Origin: UBA1081 sp045639185
GTDB taxonomy: Bacteria; Bacillota; Clostridia; Oscillospirales; Acutalibacteraceae
Length of the DNA: 17,748 bases
Direction of reading: 5' to 3'
NCBI GenBank assembly: GCA_045639185.1
Contig: JAZUCO010000178.1
Coordinates: 1-17,748 of the forward strand
Part shown: piece by piece, positions 1 through 5,684 of the stretch
Position numbering within the stretch: position 1 is the stretch's first letter
Layout: each line of letters opens with the position of its first letter
Notes under the pieces: generated by a model
The model's input: only the letters and a program-made list of their open reading frames with translations
Told to the model about the DNA's origin: nothing
Database searches by the model: none
Made by a program: the position numbers and the translations under genes

Positions 1-49
1 TTGCAAGAGCCTCTTCGAATTTAACGAGGAGTTCTTTTGTCTGATCCAT
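1..49 (-). CDS. pheS: Phenylalanyl-tRNA synthetase alpha subunit, N-terminal fragment (probable)
   Basis: Only the first 16 codons are in the window; the gene runs off the left edge. The ATG at 49-47 is preceded by an AAAGGATG-type ribosome site, and the visible peptide (MDQTKELLVKFEEALA) is an acidic/basic amphipathic helix like the N-terminal coiled coil of PheS. The identity rests mainly on the upstream leader: a complete T-box riboswitch whose apparent specifier triplet is TTC (Phe) and whose tRNA-end-binding bulge is TGGT, matching the A discriminator of tRNA-Phe. PheS forms an alpha2beta2 enzyme with PheT that charges tRNA-Phe in the cytoplasm. The fragment alone would not identify the protein, so another Phe-related gene cannot be excluded. 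Confidence 0.7.
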   Translation of the reverse strand, partial: MDQTKELLVKFEEALA

Positions 50-78
50 TTATATCATCCTTTCATTATTTACAAAAT

Positions 79-107
79 AAAAAACCGTCCCGAAAAAAAC
101 GGGACGG
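79..107 (-). terminator. T-box-controlled intrinsic terminator
   Basis: On the minus strand CCGTCCCG (107-100) pairs with CGGGACGG (92-85) around a T7 loop and is followed directly by TTTTTT (84-79). It lies between the T-box core and the pheS start, as expected for the terminator that competes with the antiterminator. Confidence 0.93.
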
Positions 108-329
108 AAAATAACCGTGGTACCACCCGAATTCAGAAACATTATGTCTCTGCACTCATCGTCCGCTTTAATGCAGCGGTTACATTCTGCTTAATCAATG
201 TTTTCACAGAAAGCTCAGACGCTGAAATTCACTGTTCACTATACCGAGGTCACTTACAGCCGATGATGACCACTCTCTGTCGGATTCCGTGAATGCTACT
301 TACACGCCGTCAACGCATTTTTACATATC
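79..329 (-). promoter_or_regulatory. T-box riboswitch (tRNA-Phe responsive) leader
   Basis: Read on the minus strand, this leader has the T-box core GGGTGGTACCACGG (about 128-115). Its TGGT bulge (125-122) can pair with an ACCA tRNA 3' end. The upstream Stem I has an AGAGAG segment, a distal hairpin closed by GGTCA/TGACC with a GGCTGTAAG loop, and a specifier-loop strand reading GTGAAT-TTC-AGC. Aligning this with the well-known glyQS layout (GAAA followed by the specifier) places the specifier TTC at 226-224, a Phe codon. Uncharged tRNA-Phe should stabilise the antiterminator and allow transcription of the downstream synthetase gene. The T-box identity is firm; the specifier was assigned by eye. 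Confidence 0.93.
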
Positions 330-335
330 GGGATT

Positions 336-364
336 ATTTTAGCACAGCAACTGAAATAAGTCAA
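336..364 (-). promoter_or_regulatory. Sigma-A-type promoter of the pheS T-box leader
   Basis: TTGACT (364-359), a 17-bp spacer and TAAAAT (341-336) on the minus strand. Transcription should begin near 329, giving a leader of about 280 nt that covers the whole T-box. Confidence 0.8.
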
Positions 365-418
365 CAGCAAAAATGCATAAATATAGCGCCGAAACACGTT
401 GTTTCATTATTTTAGGTG

Positions 419-447
419 TTGTAAATATATTCTTTTTATGTTATAAT
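419..447 (+). promoter_or_regulatory. Sigma-A-type promoter of the dockerin protein gene
   Basis: TTGTAA (419-424), 17-bp spacer, TATAAT (442-447). It lies 36 bp before the AAAGGAG-ATG start at 484 and is divergent from the pheS promoter. Transcription starting near 454 excludes the in-frame upstream ATG at 373. Confidence 0.75.
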
Positions 448-483
448 TACTTCGTACATATAAAATTTCAAAGGAGAAAAAAG

Positions 484-1458
484 ATGAAAAATAAAATTAT
501 TGCTGTTATCGTTACTATTGTTACAATTCTTTCATCTGTCTGCATCTGGTCCGGCGCAGAGGATGTCAAGCTCGGCGACGTAAATAAAGACGGTAAAATA
601 AATGCTATTGATGCACGTGTTGTTCTCAGAGTTGCAGCTCAGCTTGAAACTCTTGATGAATCTGCTGTTGTTCTTGCAGACGTCAATTTTGACGGTAAAG
701 TAAACGCTATTGACGCAAGAAACATTCTCAGAGCAGCTGCTCAGATTGAAGATCTTCCCGAAATGCCCACAAAGGAACCTGACACAGAACCCACTGAGCC
801 TGACACAGATCCTACAGAACCTGATACAAAGCCCACAGAGCCTGAAGAACCCGAACAGAACACAGGTGTTGTTGTAGATGAGTATCCCGATGTTATCGAC
901 ACATTCCTCAGCGGAACATTCTATCTTGAAGCTGAAAATGAAAGCGACAGCGAAGCTTCACTTAAAATTGCAACAAAAGGCAAGAACTACGAATTCATTT
1001 CTGAATTTGAAGGCTCAAATATGAGCATTATGTTCTATAATAACAAGCTCCACTTCAAGACAACAACAGCCAAGGGTGAAAAAATCTACACTATTTTTGA
1101 TGACGATGCAATCAAGGCTATCGAATCAATGACAGGCCAGGAATTTGACCTCAACTTTGATGAAATGCTTCAGGGCTTCAGCTTCGGCGCAATCGAAGTC
1201 AAGTCAAAGGCTGTTCTCACAAAGGGTGAATACAAAGATGAAGAATGTGATATCTACACATTCGAAATCGAAAGCGGTAGTATTGAATTCACAATTATTG
1301 ATGATGAAGTAAAATGCATCAGAACACTCAATGAGAACGGTGTTCAGAACACAATCATCAAAGTCAAAACACTCACTGCAAAAATCCCTACAACAATGCT
1401 TTCAACAAAAGGCTACACAAAGAAGAACATTCTCGCTTTCTTCACAAGCCTTATGTAA
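484..1458 (+). CDS. Secreted protein with N-terminal type I dockerin and unrecognised C-terminal domain
   Basis: The start at 484 follows an AAAGGAG site and a promoter; an in-frame ATG at 373 is upstream of that promoter. The 324-residue product begins with a signal peptide (about 1-25, cleavage near the SGA-ED junction). A type I dockerin made of two F-hand calcium loops follows: DVNKDGKINAID (32-43) and DVNFDGKVNAID (66-77), each continuing into an ARxxLRxAAQxE helix. Dockerins bind cohesin modules of scaffoldin-type proteins outside the cell. Residues 93-125 are an acidic PTEPDT-rich linker. Residues 130-324 are a beta-rich soluble domain that I do not recognise; its alternating strands vaguely recall LolA/LppX-like lipoprotein folds, but no catalytic motif is visible. 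Dockerins more often sit at the C-terminus, so this domain order is notable. No cohesin gene is in the window. Confidence 0.85.
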   Translation: MKNKIIAVIVTIVTILSSVCIWSGAEDVKLGDVNKDGKINAIDARVVLRVAAQLETLDESAVVLADVNFDGKVNAIDARNILRAAAQIEDLPEMPTKEPDTEPTEPDTDPTEPDTKPTEPEEPEQNTGVVVDEYPDVIDTFLSGTFYLEAENESDSEASLKIATKGKNYEFISEFEGSNMSIMFYNNKLHFKTTTAKGEKIYTIFDDDAIKAIESMTGQEFDLNFDEMLQGFSFGAIEVKSKAVLTKGEYKDEECDIYTFEIESGSIEFTIIDDEVKCIRTLNENGVQNTIIKVKTLTAKIPTTMLSTKGYTKKNILAFFTSLM

Positions 1459-1470
1459 TCAGTAAACTAT

Positions 1471-1509
1471 AATGAGCTGTATCTATCAAACGATACAGCT
1501 CATTTTTTT
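1471..1509 (+). terminator. Intrinsic terminator after the dockerin protein gene
   Basis: AATGAGCTGTATC (1471-1483) pairs with GATACAGCTCATT (1492-1504) around an 8-nt loop and is followed by a T run to 1509. The same stem also lies just downstream of the convergent DUF1294 gene, but on that strand it lacks a T tract. Confidence 0.92.
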
Positions 1510-1516
1510 ATTCATT

Positions 1517-1780
1517 TTACAGATAGAAGAACACAAGAATCGCTATAAGCTGCAAAACAATAAAAACAGGAAGCCCCACCATAAATTTTTTATGTTTTGT
1601 TTTGTGACGGATAATCTGCATTGTGATATACATCACTGTGGCACCGCCTGCGGCACCCGTCAGCATAAGCAGCGCTTCAGGCACCCTGACTCTGCGCTTT
1701 GTTTTTTTCTTCGATACGATTTTATCATAAACAGTCAGCACAAGCGCAACTGCAGAAACCGCAATCAGATAAATAATCAT
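1517..1780 (-). CDS. DUF1294 family small membrane protein
   Basis: This 87-residue protein has three hydrophobic stretches: about 1-18, 36-56 (LLMLTGAAGGATVMYITMQI) and 68-87. It carries the family signature: YDK (18-20), an RR-VPE segment (29-34), a glycine-rich LTGAAGG, and RHKTKHKKF (58-66). DUF1294 proteins are inner-membrane proteins of unknown function, sometimes fused to a cold-shock domain; that domain is absent here. Its ATG overlaps the stop codon of the upstream nitroreductase gene by one base (TAATG), so the two are probably translationally coupled in one mRNA. There is no independent evidence of function. Confidence 0.85.
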   Translation of the reverse strand: MIIYLIAVSAVALVLTVYDKIVSKKKTKRRVRVPEALLMLTGAAGGATVMYITMQIIRHKTKHKKFMVGLPVFIVLQLIAILVFFYL

Positions 1781-2322
1781 TATTTTATCACTCTGAACTG
1801 TTCACTTTTTCTCGGCTTGGGAGCAGGGTCTTCCGCACCGTTACCCACAGCAACGGCAATAAGGAACTGATAATTTTCGGGAATATCAAGTTTCTGTTTC
1901 CATTTAATTCCCTCGGGAGCAGAAAGAAGTCCTCCGATACTTGCAATGATAACAGAGCCGAGTCCGAGACCTTTTGCGGCAATTGCAATGTTTTCTGCCA
2001 TTATACCGCCATCCATACGGCTGTCACCCTCTGAATAAAGGAAAAAAACTGTAGGAGCATTCTGATAAAACGGATTTCTGTCCCAGTTTGTGTAAGCAGG
2101 AGTATCCCAACCCACTTTGTTTTTGAAATCCACATTCATTTCGTCAAGCATTTCTTTACTCTGAACAACACGCACGTGACAGGGCTGACCGTTTCTTCCG
2201 CTGGGTGCCCACATTGCACACTCAATGAGTGTCTCGAGCTGTTCATCTGTAATCTGCTCAGATGTGTATTCTCTGATTGTTCTTCTTGTGAGGATATTAT
2301 CAATAGTTTCGTTGTGTATCAT
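1780..2322 (-). CDS. Nitroreductase family NAD(P)H:FMN oxidoreductase
   Basis: The 180 residues match the short single-domain nitroreductase family. The N-terminal FMN-phosphate motif TRRTIREYT lies at 12-20, followed by the WAPSGRNGQPCHVRVV segment (about 38-53), which contributes to the flavin site. The central GGIMAENIAIAAKGLGLGSV (about 105-124) forms the dimer-interface helix and cofactor loop. Such enzymes are homodimeric flavoproteins that reduce nitro compounds, quinones or other acceptors with NAD(P)H; the physiological substrate cannot be read from sequence. The start ATG follows an AAAGAGGT ribosome site. The gene is immediately downstream of the 2341-2522 repeat element and overlaps the following DUF1294 gene by one base. 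I see no clear promoter, so transcription may come through the repeat from yfbR or start inside it. Confidence 0.9.
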   Translation of the reverse strand: MIHNETIDNILTRRTIREYTSEQITDEQLETLIECAMWAPSGRNGQPCHVRVVQSKEMLDEMNVDFKNKVGWDTPAYTNWDRNPFYQNAPTVFFLYSEGDSRMDGGIMAENIAIAAKGLGLGSVIIASIGGLLSAPEGIKWKQKLDIPENYQFLIAVAVGNGAEDPAPKPRKSEQFRVIK

Positions 2323-2340
2323 ATATATTACCTCTTTTTG

Positions 2341-2522
2341 TAAACAAGAATTTAGCGAAGCAGAAATTAATTGATATATCGTAGGGGCGATGATTCATCG
2401 CCCGGCACGAATGTGCTTTTCCGTAAGGAAAATTAACGGCAAAGCCGTTCTGCTGCGCAGCGGGCGTTAGATTAACGCCCCTACAAGCTTTATTTTAATT
2501 TCTGCGAATAAATTATTGTTTA
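2341..2522. mobile_element. MITE-like inverted-repeat element, copy 1 (182 bp)
   Basis: The ends are imperfect terminal inverted repeats: TAAACAAGAATTTA (2341-2354) and, read inward on the minus strand, TAAACAATAATTTA (2522-2509). A second inverted layer is GCAGAAATTAA (2360-2370) with TTAATTTCTGC (2495-2505), and a third is GTAGGGGCG (2381-2389) with CGCCCCTAC (2476-2484). Inside is a chain of perfect small hairpins: GGGCGATG/CATCGCCC (2385-2403), TTTTCC/GGAAAA (2417-2432), AACGGC/GCCGTT (2435-2449) and GGGCGTTA/TAACGCCC (2462-2480). It encodes nothing. Both ends are flanked by TG (2339-2340 and 2523-2524). It shares its terminal repeat and GTAGGG module with the element at 16123-16372. Its right end contains the yfbR stop codon. 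Confidence 0.75.
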
Positions 2523-3101
2523 TGTAAGCTGATCAAGTGTCAGTTCATATGCCGGTAGGAAATCTCTGAGAAAATCGTCTGCCTCGGGCATATTCATTGT
2601 TTTTATAGATTCAAGGGTTGAACTTTCGGCTTTTGAAAATTCAACATTCCCTGCTTTTCTCTCTTCTGTACATTTGATAAGGGCAGAAATTTTATCTGCC
2701 GCTTTCACGATTTTCCAAAGAGCTTTATCATCCTCTTTTTCGTTGAAAAGGAATTCAAAATCTTCTCTCAGATCGTCGGGAAGAGTTGCAAGAAGTTTTT
2801 CAGAAGCAACCGCTTCAACCTTTTTATAAGCTTCCTTTATTTCAGGATTGAAATACTTCACGGGAGTGGGCAGGTCACCCGTTATGATTTCAGGCATATC
2901 GTGATAAAGCCCCAGAAGTGCCGCCCTTTCACCGTTGTAATTTCTGCCGTATCGTCTGTTGCCGATAACACAAAGAGCATAAGCCACAGCCGCAACTTCG
3001 TGAGAATGCTGACTGAGGTTTTCCTCGTTTGTGTTACGCATCAGCGCCCAACGGTTGATATATTTCATTCTTGAAAGAAAAGCATAAAAATGACTGCTCA
3101 T
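2520..3101 (-). CDS. yfbR: HD-domain 5'-deoxynucleotidase, YfbR-like
   Basis: The 193 residues align along their whole length with YfbR-type 5'-deoxynucleotidases, metal-dependent HD phosphohydrolases that remove the phosphate from deoxyribonucleoside 5'-monophosphates. The HD residues are visible: H32 in NLSQHSHE, H67-D68 in LYHD, and the distal D136 in KAADK. The family's substrate residues are also present: R17-W18, E71, and D76 in TGDLPTPVK. It starts 13 bp after the kdgK-like stop with a GAGG ribosome site in the gap, so the two are probably co-transcribed. Its last two sense codons and TAA stop (CTT-ACA-TAA) run directly into the inverted-repeat element, whose terminal sequence TAAACAATAATTT provides the stop. 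A role in dNTP pool balance fits its place near dinB, but that link is inference. Confidence 0.9.
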   Translation of the reverse strand: MSSHFYAFLSRMKYINRWALMRNTNEENLSQHSHEVAAVAYALCVIGNRRYGRNYNGERAALLGLYHDMPEIITGDLPTPVKYFNPEIKEAYKKVEAVASEKLLATLPDDLREDFEFLFNEKEDDKALWKIVKAADKISALIKCTEERKAGNVEFSKAESSTLESIKTMNMPEADDFLRDFLPAYELTLDQLT

Positions 3102-3114
3102 TTACTTTTTCCTC

Positions 3115-4215
3115 TTATCTCTGTACTCTTGCACCTGCACCGCCGATGATGCCTTCAACTTCCTTAAGTCTTGCTGTTGATGTATCACCGGGAGTTGTCA
3201 TTGCGAGAGCACCGTGTGCAACACCGTAGTTGACAGCTTTCTGTGCATCGTCATAAGTCATAAGACCGTAAACAAGACCTGATGCAAATGAGTCACCGCC
3301 GCCTACTCTGTCAAGAATTTCAAGACCGGGAAGCTCAAGACCCTTATAAACTTCACCGTTTGCGTAAACCATTGCGCTCCAGTCATTAACTGTTGCTGTT
3401 TTTACTGTACGAAGAGTTGTTGCAATAACCTTGAAATTAGGATATACCTTACATACATCACCGAGCATCTTAACATAACCGTCGAGATTAAGCTCTTTGA
3501 GGTTTTCATCGTTACCTTCAATTTCAAAACCGAGACAAGCTGTGAAATCCTCTTCATTACCGATCATAACATCAATATAGGGAGCGATTGTCTTGTTGAC
3601 TTCCTGAGCCTTAGCCTTACCGCCTATATCATTCCAGAGTGAAGGACGGTAGTTAAGGTCGTATGAAACAATTGTGCCGTATTCCTTTGCTTTTTTAACA
3701 GCTTCAACAACAACTTCTGCAGTTGTTTCTGAGAGAGCTGCAAAGATACCGCCTGTGTGGAGCCATCTCACACCGAGTGTGCCGAAGATGTAATCCCAGT
3801 CAATATCACCGGGTTTGAGCTGAGAAACAGCAGTGTTACCTCTGTCTGAAACACCTGATGCACCTCTGATGCCGAAACCTCTTTCTGTGAAGTTAAGACC
3901 GTTTCTTACCTTTCTGCCTGTGCCGTCATAAGGAACCCACTTGATGAATGATGTATCAACACCGCCCTGAAGAATGAAATCTTCTACAAGACGACCCACA
4001 TCGTTATCCGCAAGAGCTGTTACAACAGCAGTCTTCATACCGAAGCAACGACGAAGACCTCTTGCAACGTTGTATTCTCCTCCGCCTTCCCATACTGTGA
4101 ACTGACGTGCGTTTCTTACTCTCATTTCACCGGGATCAAGACGAAGCATAACTTCACCCAGCGAAAGCATATCAAACATACAATCTTCTTTTTTCTTAAG
4201 ATGAATTAATGACAT
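3115..4215 (-). CDS. kdgK: PfkB-family sugar kinase, 2-keto-3-deoxygluconate kinase-like
   Basis: This 366-residue ribokinase-fold enzyme has the N-terminal PfkB glycine motif GGGEYNVARGL (44-54) and the C-terminal ATP/catalytic motif DRVGGGDSFASG (302-313), with D308 as the catalytic base. The DLNYRPSLW segment (186-194) and the opening LSLGEVMLRLDPGE are typical of KdgK-like kinases. These phosphorylate 2-keto-3-deoxygluconate to the 6-phosphate in hexuronate and pectin breakdown. Substrate specificity within PfkB is hard to read, so another keto-sugar or fructose is possible. ATG 4215 was chosen because GGAGG lies 7 nt upstream; an internal ATG at codon 13 lacks a comparable site. No uronate pathway partner (aldolase, isomerase, transporter) is adjacent. 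The gene has its own promoter and leads into yfbR. Confidence 0.85.
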   Translation of the reverse strand: MSLIHLKKKEDCMFDMLSLGEVMLRLDPGEMRVRNARQFTVWEGGGEYNVARGLRRCFGMKTAVVTALADNDVGRLVEDFILQGGVDTSFIKWVPYDGTGRKVRNGLNFTERGFGIRGASGVSDRGNTAVSQLKPGDIDWDYIFGTLGVRWLHTGGIFAALSETTAEVVVEAVKKAKEYGTIVSYDLNYRPSLWNDIGGKAKAQEVNKTIAPYIDVMIGNEEDFTACLGFEIEGNDENLKELNLDGYVKMLGDVCKVYPNFKVIATTLRTVKTATVNDWSAMVYANGEVYKGLELPGLEILDRVGGGDSFASGLVYGLMTYDDAQKAVNYGVAHGALAMTTPGDTSTARLKEVEGIIGGAGARVQR

Positions 4216-4247
4216 ATAAATGCCTCCGATAATTTTTATTCATTATA

Positions 4248-4276
4248 ATTATAACCTCAAAATCGCATTATTTCAA
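4248..4276 (-). promoter_or_regulatory. Sigma-A-type promoter of the kdgK-yfbR unit
   Basis: TTGAAA (4276-4271), 17-bp spacer and TATAAT (4253-4248) on the minus strand, 32 bp before the kdgK-like ATG. It fills most of the 75-bp gap after dinB. Confidence 0.8.
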
Positions 4277-4290
4277 GTGTTTGTATAATT

Positions 4291-5526
4291 TTAGTGCGCT
4301 CTGAAACTTGAAGTTACACCCTCAGGATCATATTCGGGCAGAAGTGTTTTATCACTGAGCAATACTGCACGCTGAATAGCTCTTCTTCCGTATCTTTTAT
4401 TGATTGCGTCTTTTGCAAACTCAAGATTTCTCATTTTCTCCTCTTTCACGGCATCTACAAAAAATGATAACTGAGTCGGCTCATCAGACCTTGACAATGC
4501 AGCAGCTCTGATCCCTACAGATCTCAAAGGCACATTGAAGTTATAATTATTTCTCAGAAGTTCCATTGCTGCTGAGCAGACTTCACCTGAAATATCTGTC
4601 GGAAACGGTAAATGCATCTGTCTTTCAAAACCGAAAAGATTTGTATCACGCAGATAAATCTGAACTACATTGCATTTCATCGAATGCGACCGCAAACGTC
4701 TGCAGACCTGCTCCGCAAGAAGATTAAAAATCAGGTTTACGTCTGATATATTTTTCATATCACGGGGAGTTGTAGTGCTGTGACCTATGCTTTTTATCAC
4801 ATCGCATTCGGTTATCCTTTTTACGGGCGACATTTCAGTGCCGTTTGCAAAATTATAAAGAATGCTACCGTTTTTGCCGAATAACGTTATGAGATAATCT
4901 TCAGAAACAGCCGCAAGCTCTCCTATTGTGCGTATTCCCACTCTGTTAAGCTTGAATTTTGTTGCTCTGCCAACAAAAAGCATCTCTTCAACGGGCAGAT
5001 TCCATACTATTTCCTTGTAATTTTCAGGTGAAATCACAGTTATTGCATCAGGTTTTTTATAGTCACTTCCCAGCTTTGCAAAAACCTTATTGAAAGATAC
5101 ACCCACGGAAATTGTAAGCCCGAATTCTTTTTTTACCCGTCTGCGAAGCTCTTCTGCAATCTCTTCACCATTACCGAAAAGAAGTGCAGAGCCGCTGACG
5201 TCAAGCCAGCTTTCATCCATACCGAAAGGCTCTACCTGATCAGTGTATTCGCAATAAAGGTTACGCACCTTGGTGCAATATTCATCATACAACTCATAAT
5301 TAGGCCTTACAACCTTAAGCTGAGGGCATTTCTGACGTGCAGAGAGCAACGGCTCCCCCGTTTTTATGCCATATTTTTTTGCTATTTCGTTTTTCGCAAG
5401 AATAATGCCGTGACGCATTTCTTCGTCACCGCCCACGGCAAAGGGAATCTTCTTGTATTCGGGATGCGAAATTGATTCAATACTCGCAAAGCAGTTATTC
5501 AGATCCGCATGTAAAATTGTACGCAC
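4291..5526 (-). CDS. dinB: Y-family DNA polymerase IV (SOS translesion polymerase)
   Basis: Pol IV copies damaged templates and is usually SOS-induced. I place the start at GTG 5526, giving 411 residues. The N-terminus then reads (V/M)RTILHADLNNCF and lines up position for position with the Pol IV family: D8 as first metal ligand and F13 as steric gate. The second catalytic pair is D104-E105 in FGMDESWLDV. GVSFNKVFAKLGSDYKKPDA (142-161) is the conserved palm/thumb segment, and residues about 240-345 form the little finger. QLSFF (352-356) is a sliding-clamp binding motif, here followed by an unusual tail of about 55 residues. A longer reading from ATG 5571 is rejected because that codon lies inside the promoter. 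Two LexA-like boxes flank the -10, supporting SOS control. Confidence 0.93.
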   Translation of the reverse strand: MRTILHADLNNCFASIESISHPEYKKIPFAVGGDEEMRHGIILAKNEIAKKYGIKTGEPLLSARQKCPQLKVVRPNYELYDEYCTKVRNLYCEYTDQVEPFGMDESWLDVSGSALLFGNGEEIAEELRRRVKKEFGLTISVGVSFNKVFAKLGSDYKKPDAITVISPENYKEIVWNLPVEEMLFVGRATKFKLNRVGIRTIGELAAVSEDYLITLFGKNGSILYNFANGTEMSPVKRITECDVIKSIGHSTTTPRDMKNISDVNLIFNLLAEQVCRRLRSHSMKCNVVQIYLRDTNLFGFERQMHLPFPTDISGEVCSAAMELLRNNYNFNVPLRSVGIRAAALSRSDEPTQLSFFVDAVKEEKMRNLEFAKDAINKRYGRRAIQRAVLLSDKTLLPEYDPEGVTSSFRAH

Positions 5527-5540
5527 ACATATCACCAACA

Positions 5541-5577
5541 GAACATTTGTTTTGCATATTATAACAAACATTTGTTC
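5541..5577 (-). promoter_or_regulatory. Paired LexA (SOS) operator-like boxes at dinB
   Basis: On the minus strand GAACAAATGTTT (5577-5566) and AAACAAATGTTC (5552-5541) each match the Gram-positive LexA half-site pattern GAAC-N4-GTTC with one mismatch. They lie 25 bp apart and bracket the dinB -10 hexamer, so LexA bound at either site would block the promoter. Confidence 0.72.
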
Positions 5578-5587
5578 TTTTTGTCAA
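5558..5587 (-). promoter_or_regulatory. Sigma-A-type promoter of dinB
   Basis: A consensus TTGACA (5587-5582), 18-bp spacer and consensus TATAAT (5563-5558) on the minus strand. Initiation near 5551 leaves a leader of about 25 nt with GGTGA before the GTG start at 5526. Confidence 0.88.
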
Positions 5588-5630
5588 TAGCAAAAAACGG
5601 ACATTTAATTTTTGATTCACAAATACATAC

Positions 5631-5660
5631 AAAAAACCCATCGGGGAAATCCGATGGGTT
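5631..5660 (-). terminator. Intrinsic terminator of the giant surface-protein gene
   Basis: On the minus strand AACCCATCGG (5660-5651) pairs with CCGATGGGTT (5644-5635) around a 6-nt loop and runs into TTTTTT (5636-5631). It begins 24 bp after the stop codon. Confidence 0.93.
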
Positions 5661-5684
5661 GATTTTGTTTATTCTGGAATCAGC

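Noticed and set aside
373..483. Upstream in-frame ATG extending the dockerin protein by 37 residues
   Set aside because: It lies upstream of the promoter hexamers at 419-447, lacks a ribosome site, and would bury the signal peptide; ATG 484 has AAAGGAG.
1472..1870. 132-codon plus-strand open frame
   Set aside because: It is the antisense shadow of the DUF1294 and nitroreductase genes, starts inside a terminator and has no family resemblance.
5527..5571. N-terminal extension of dinB to ATG 5571
   Set aside because: The codon is inside the promoter and a LexA-like box, and the extension is not part of the Pol IV family.
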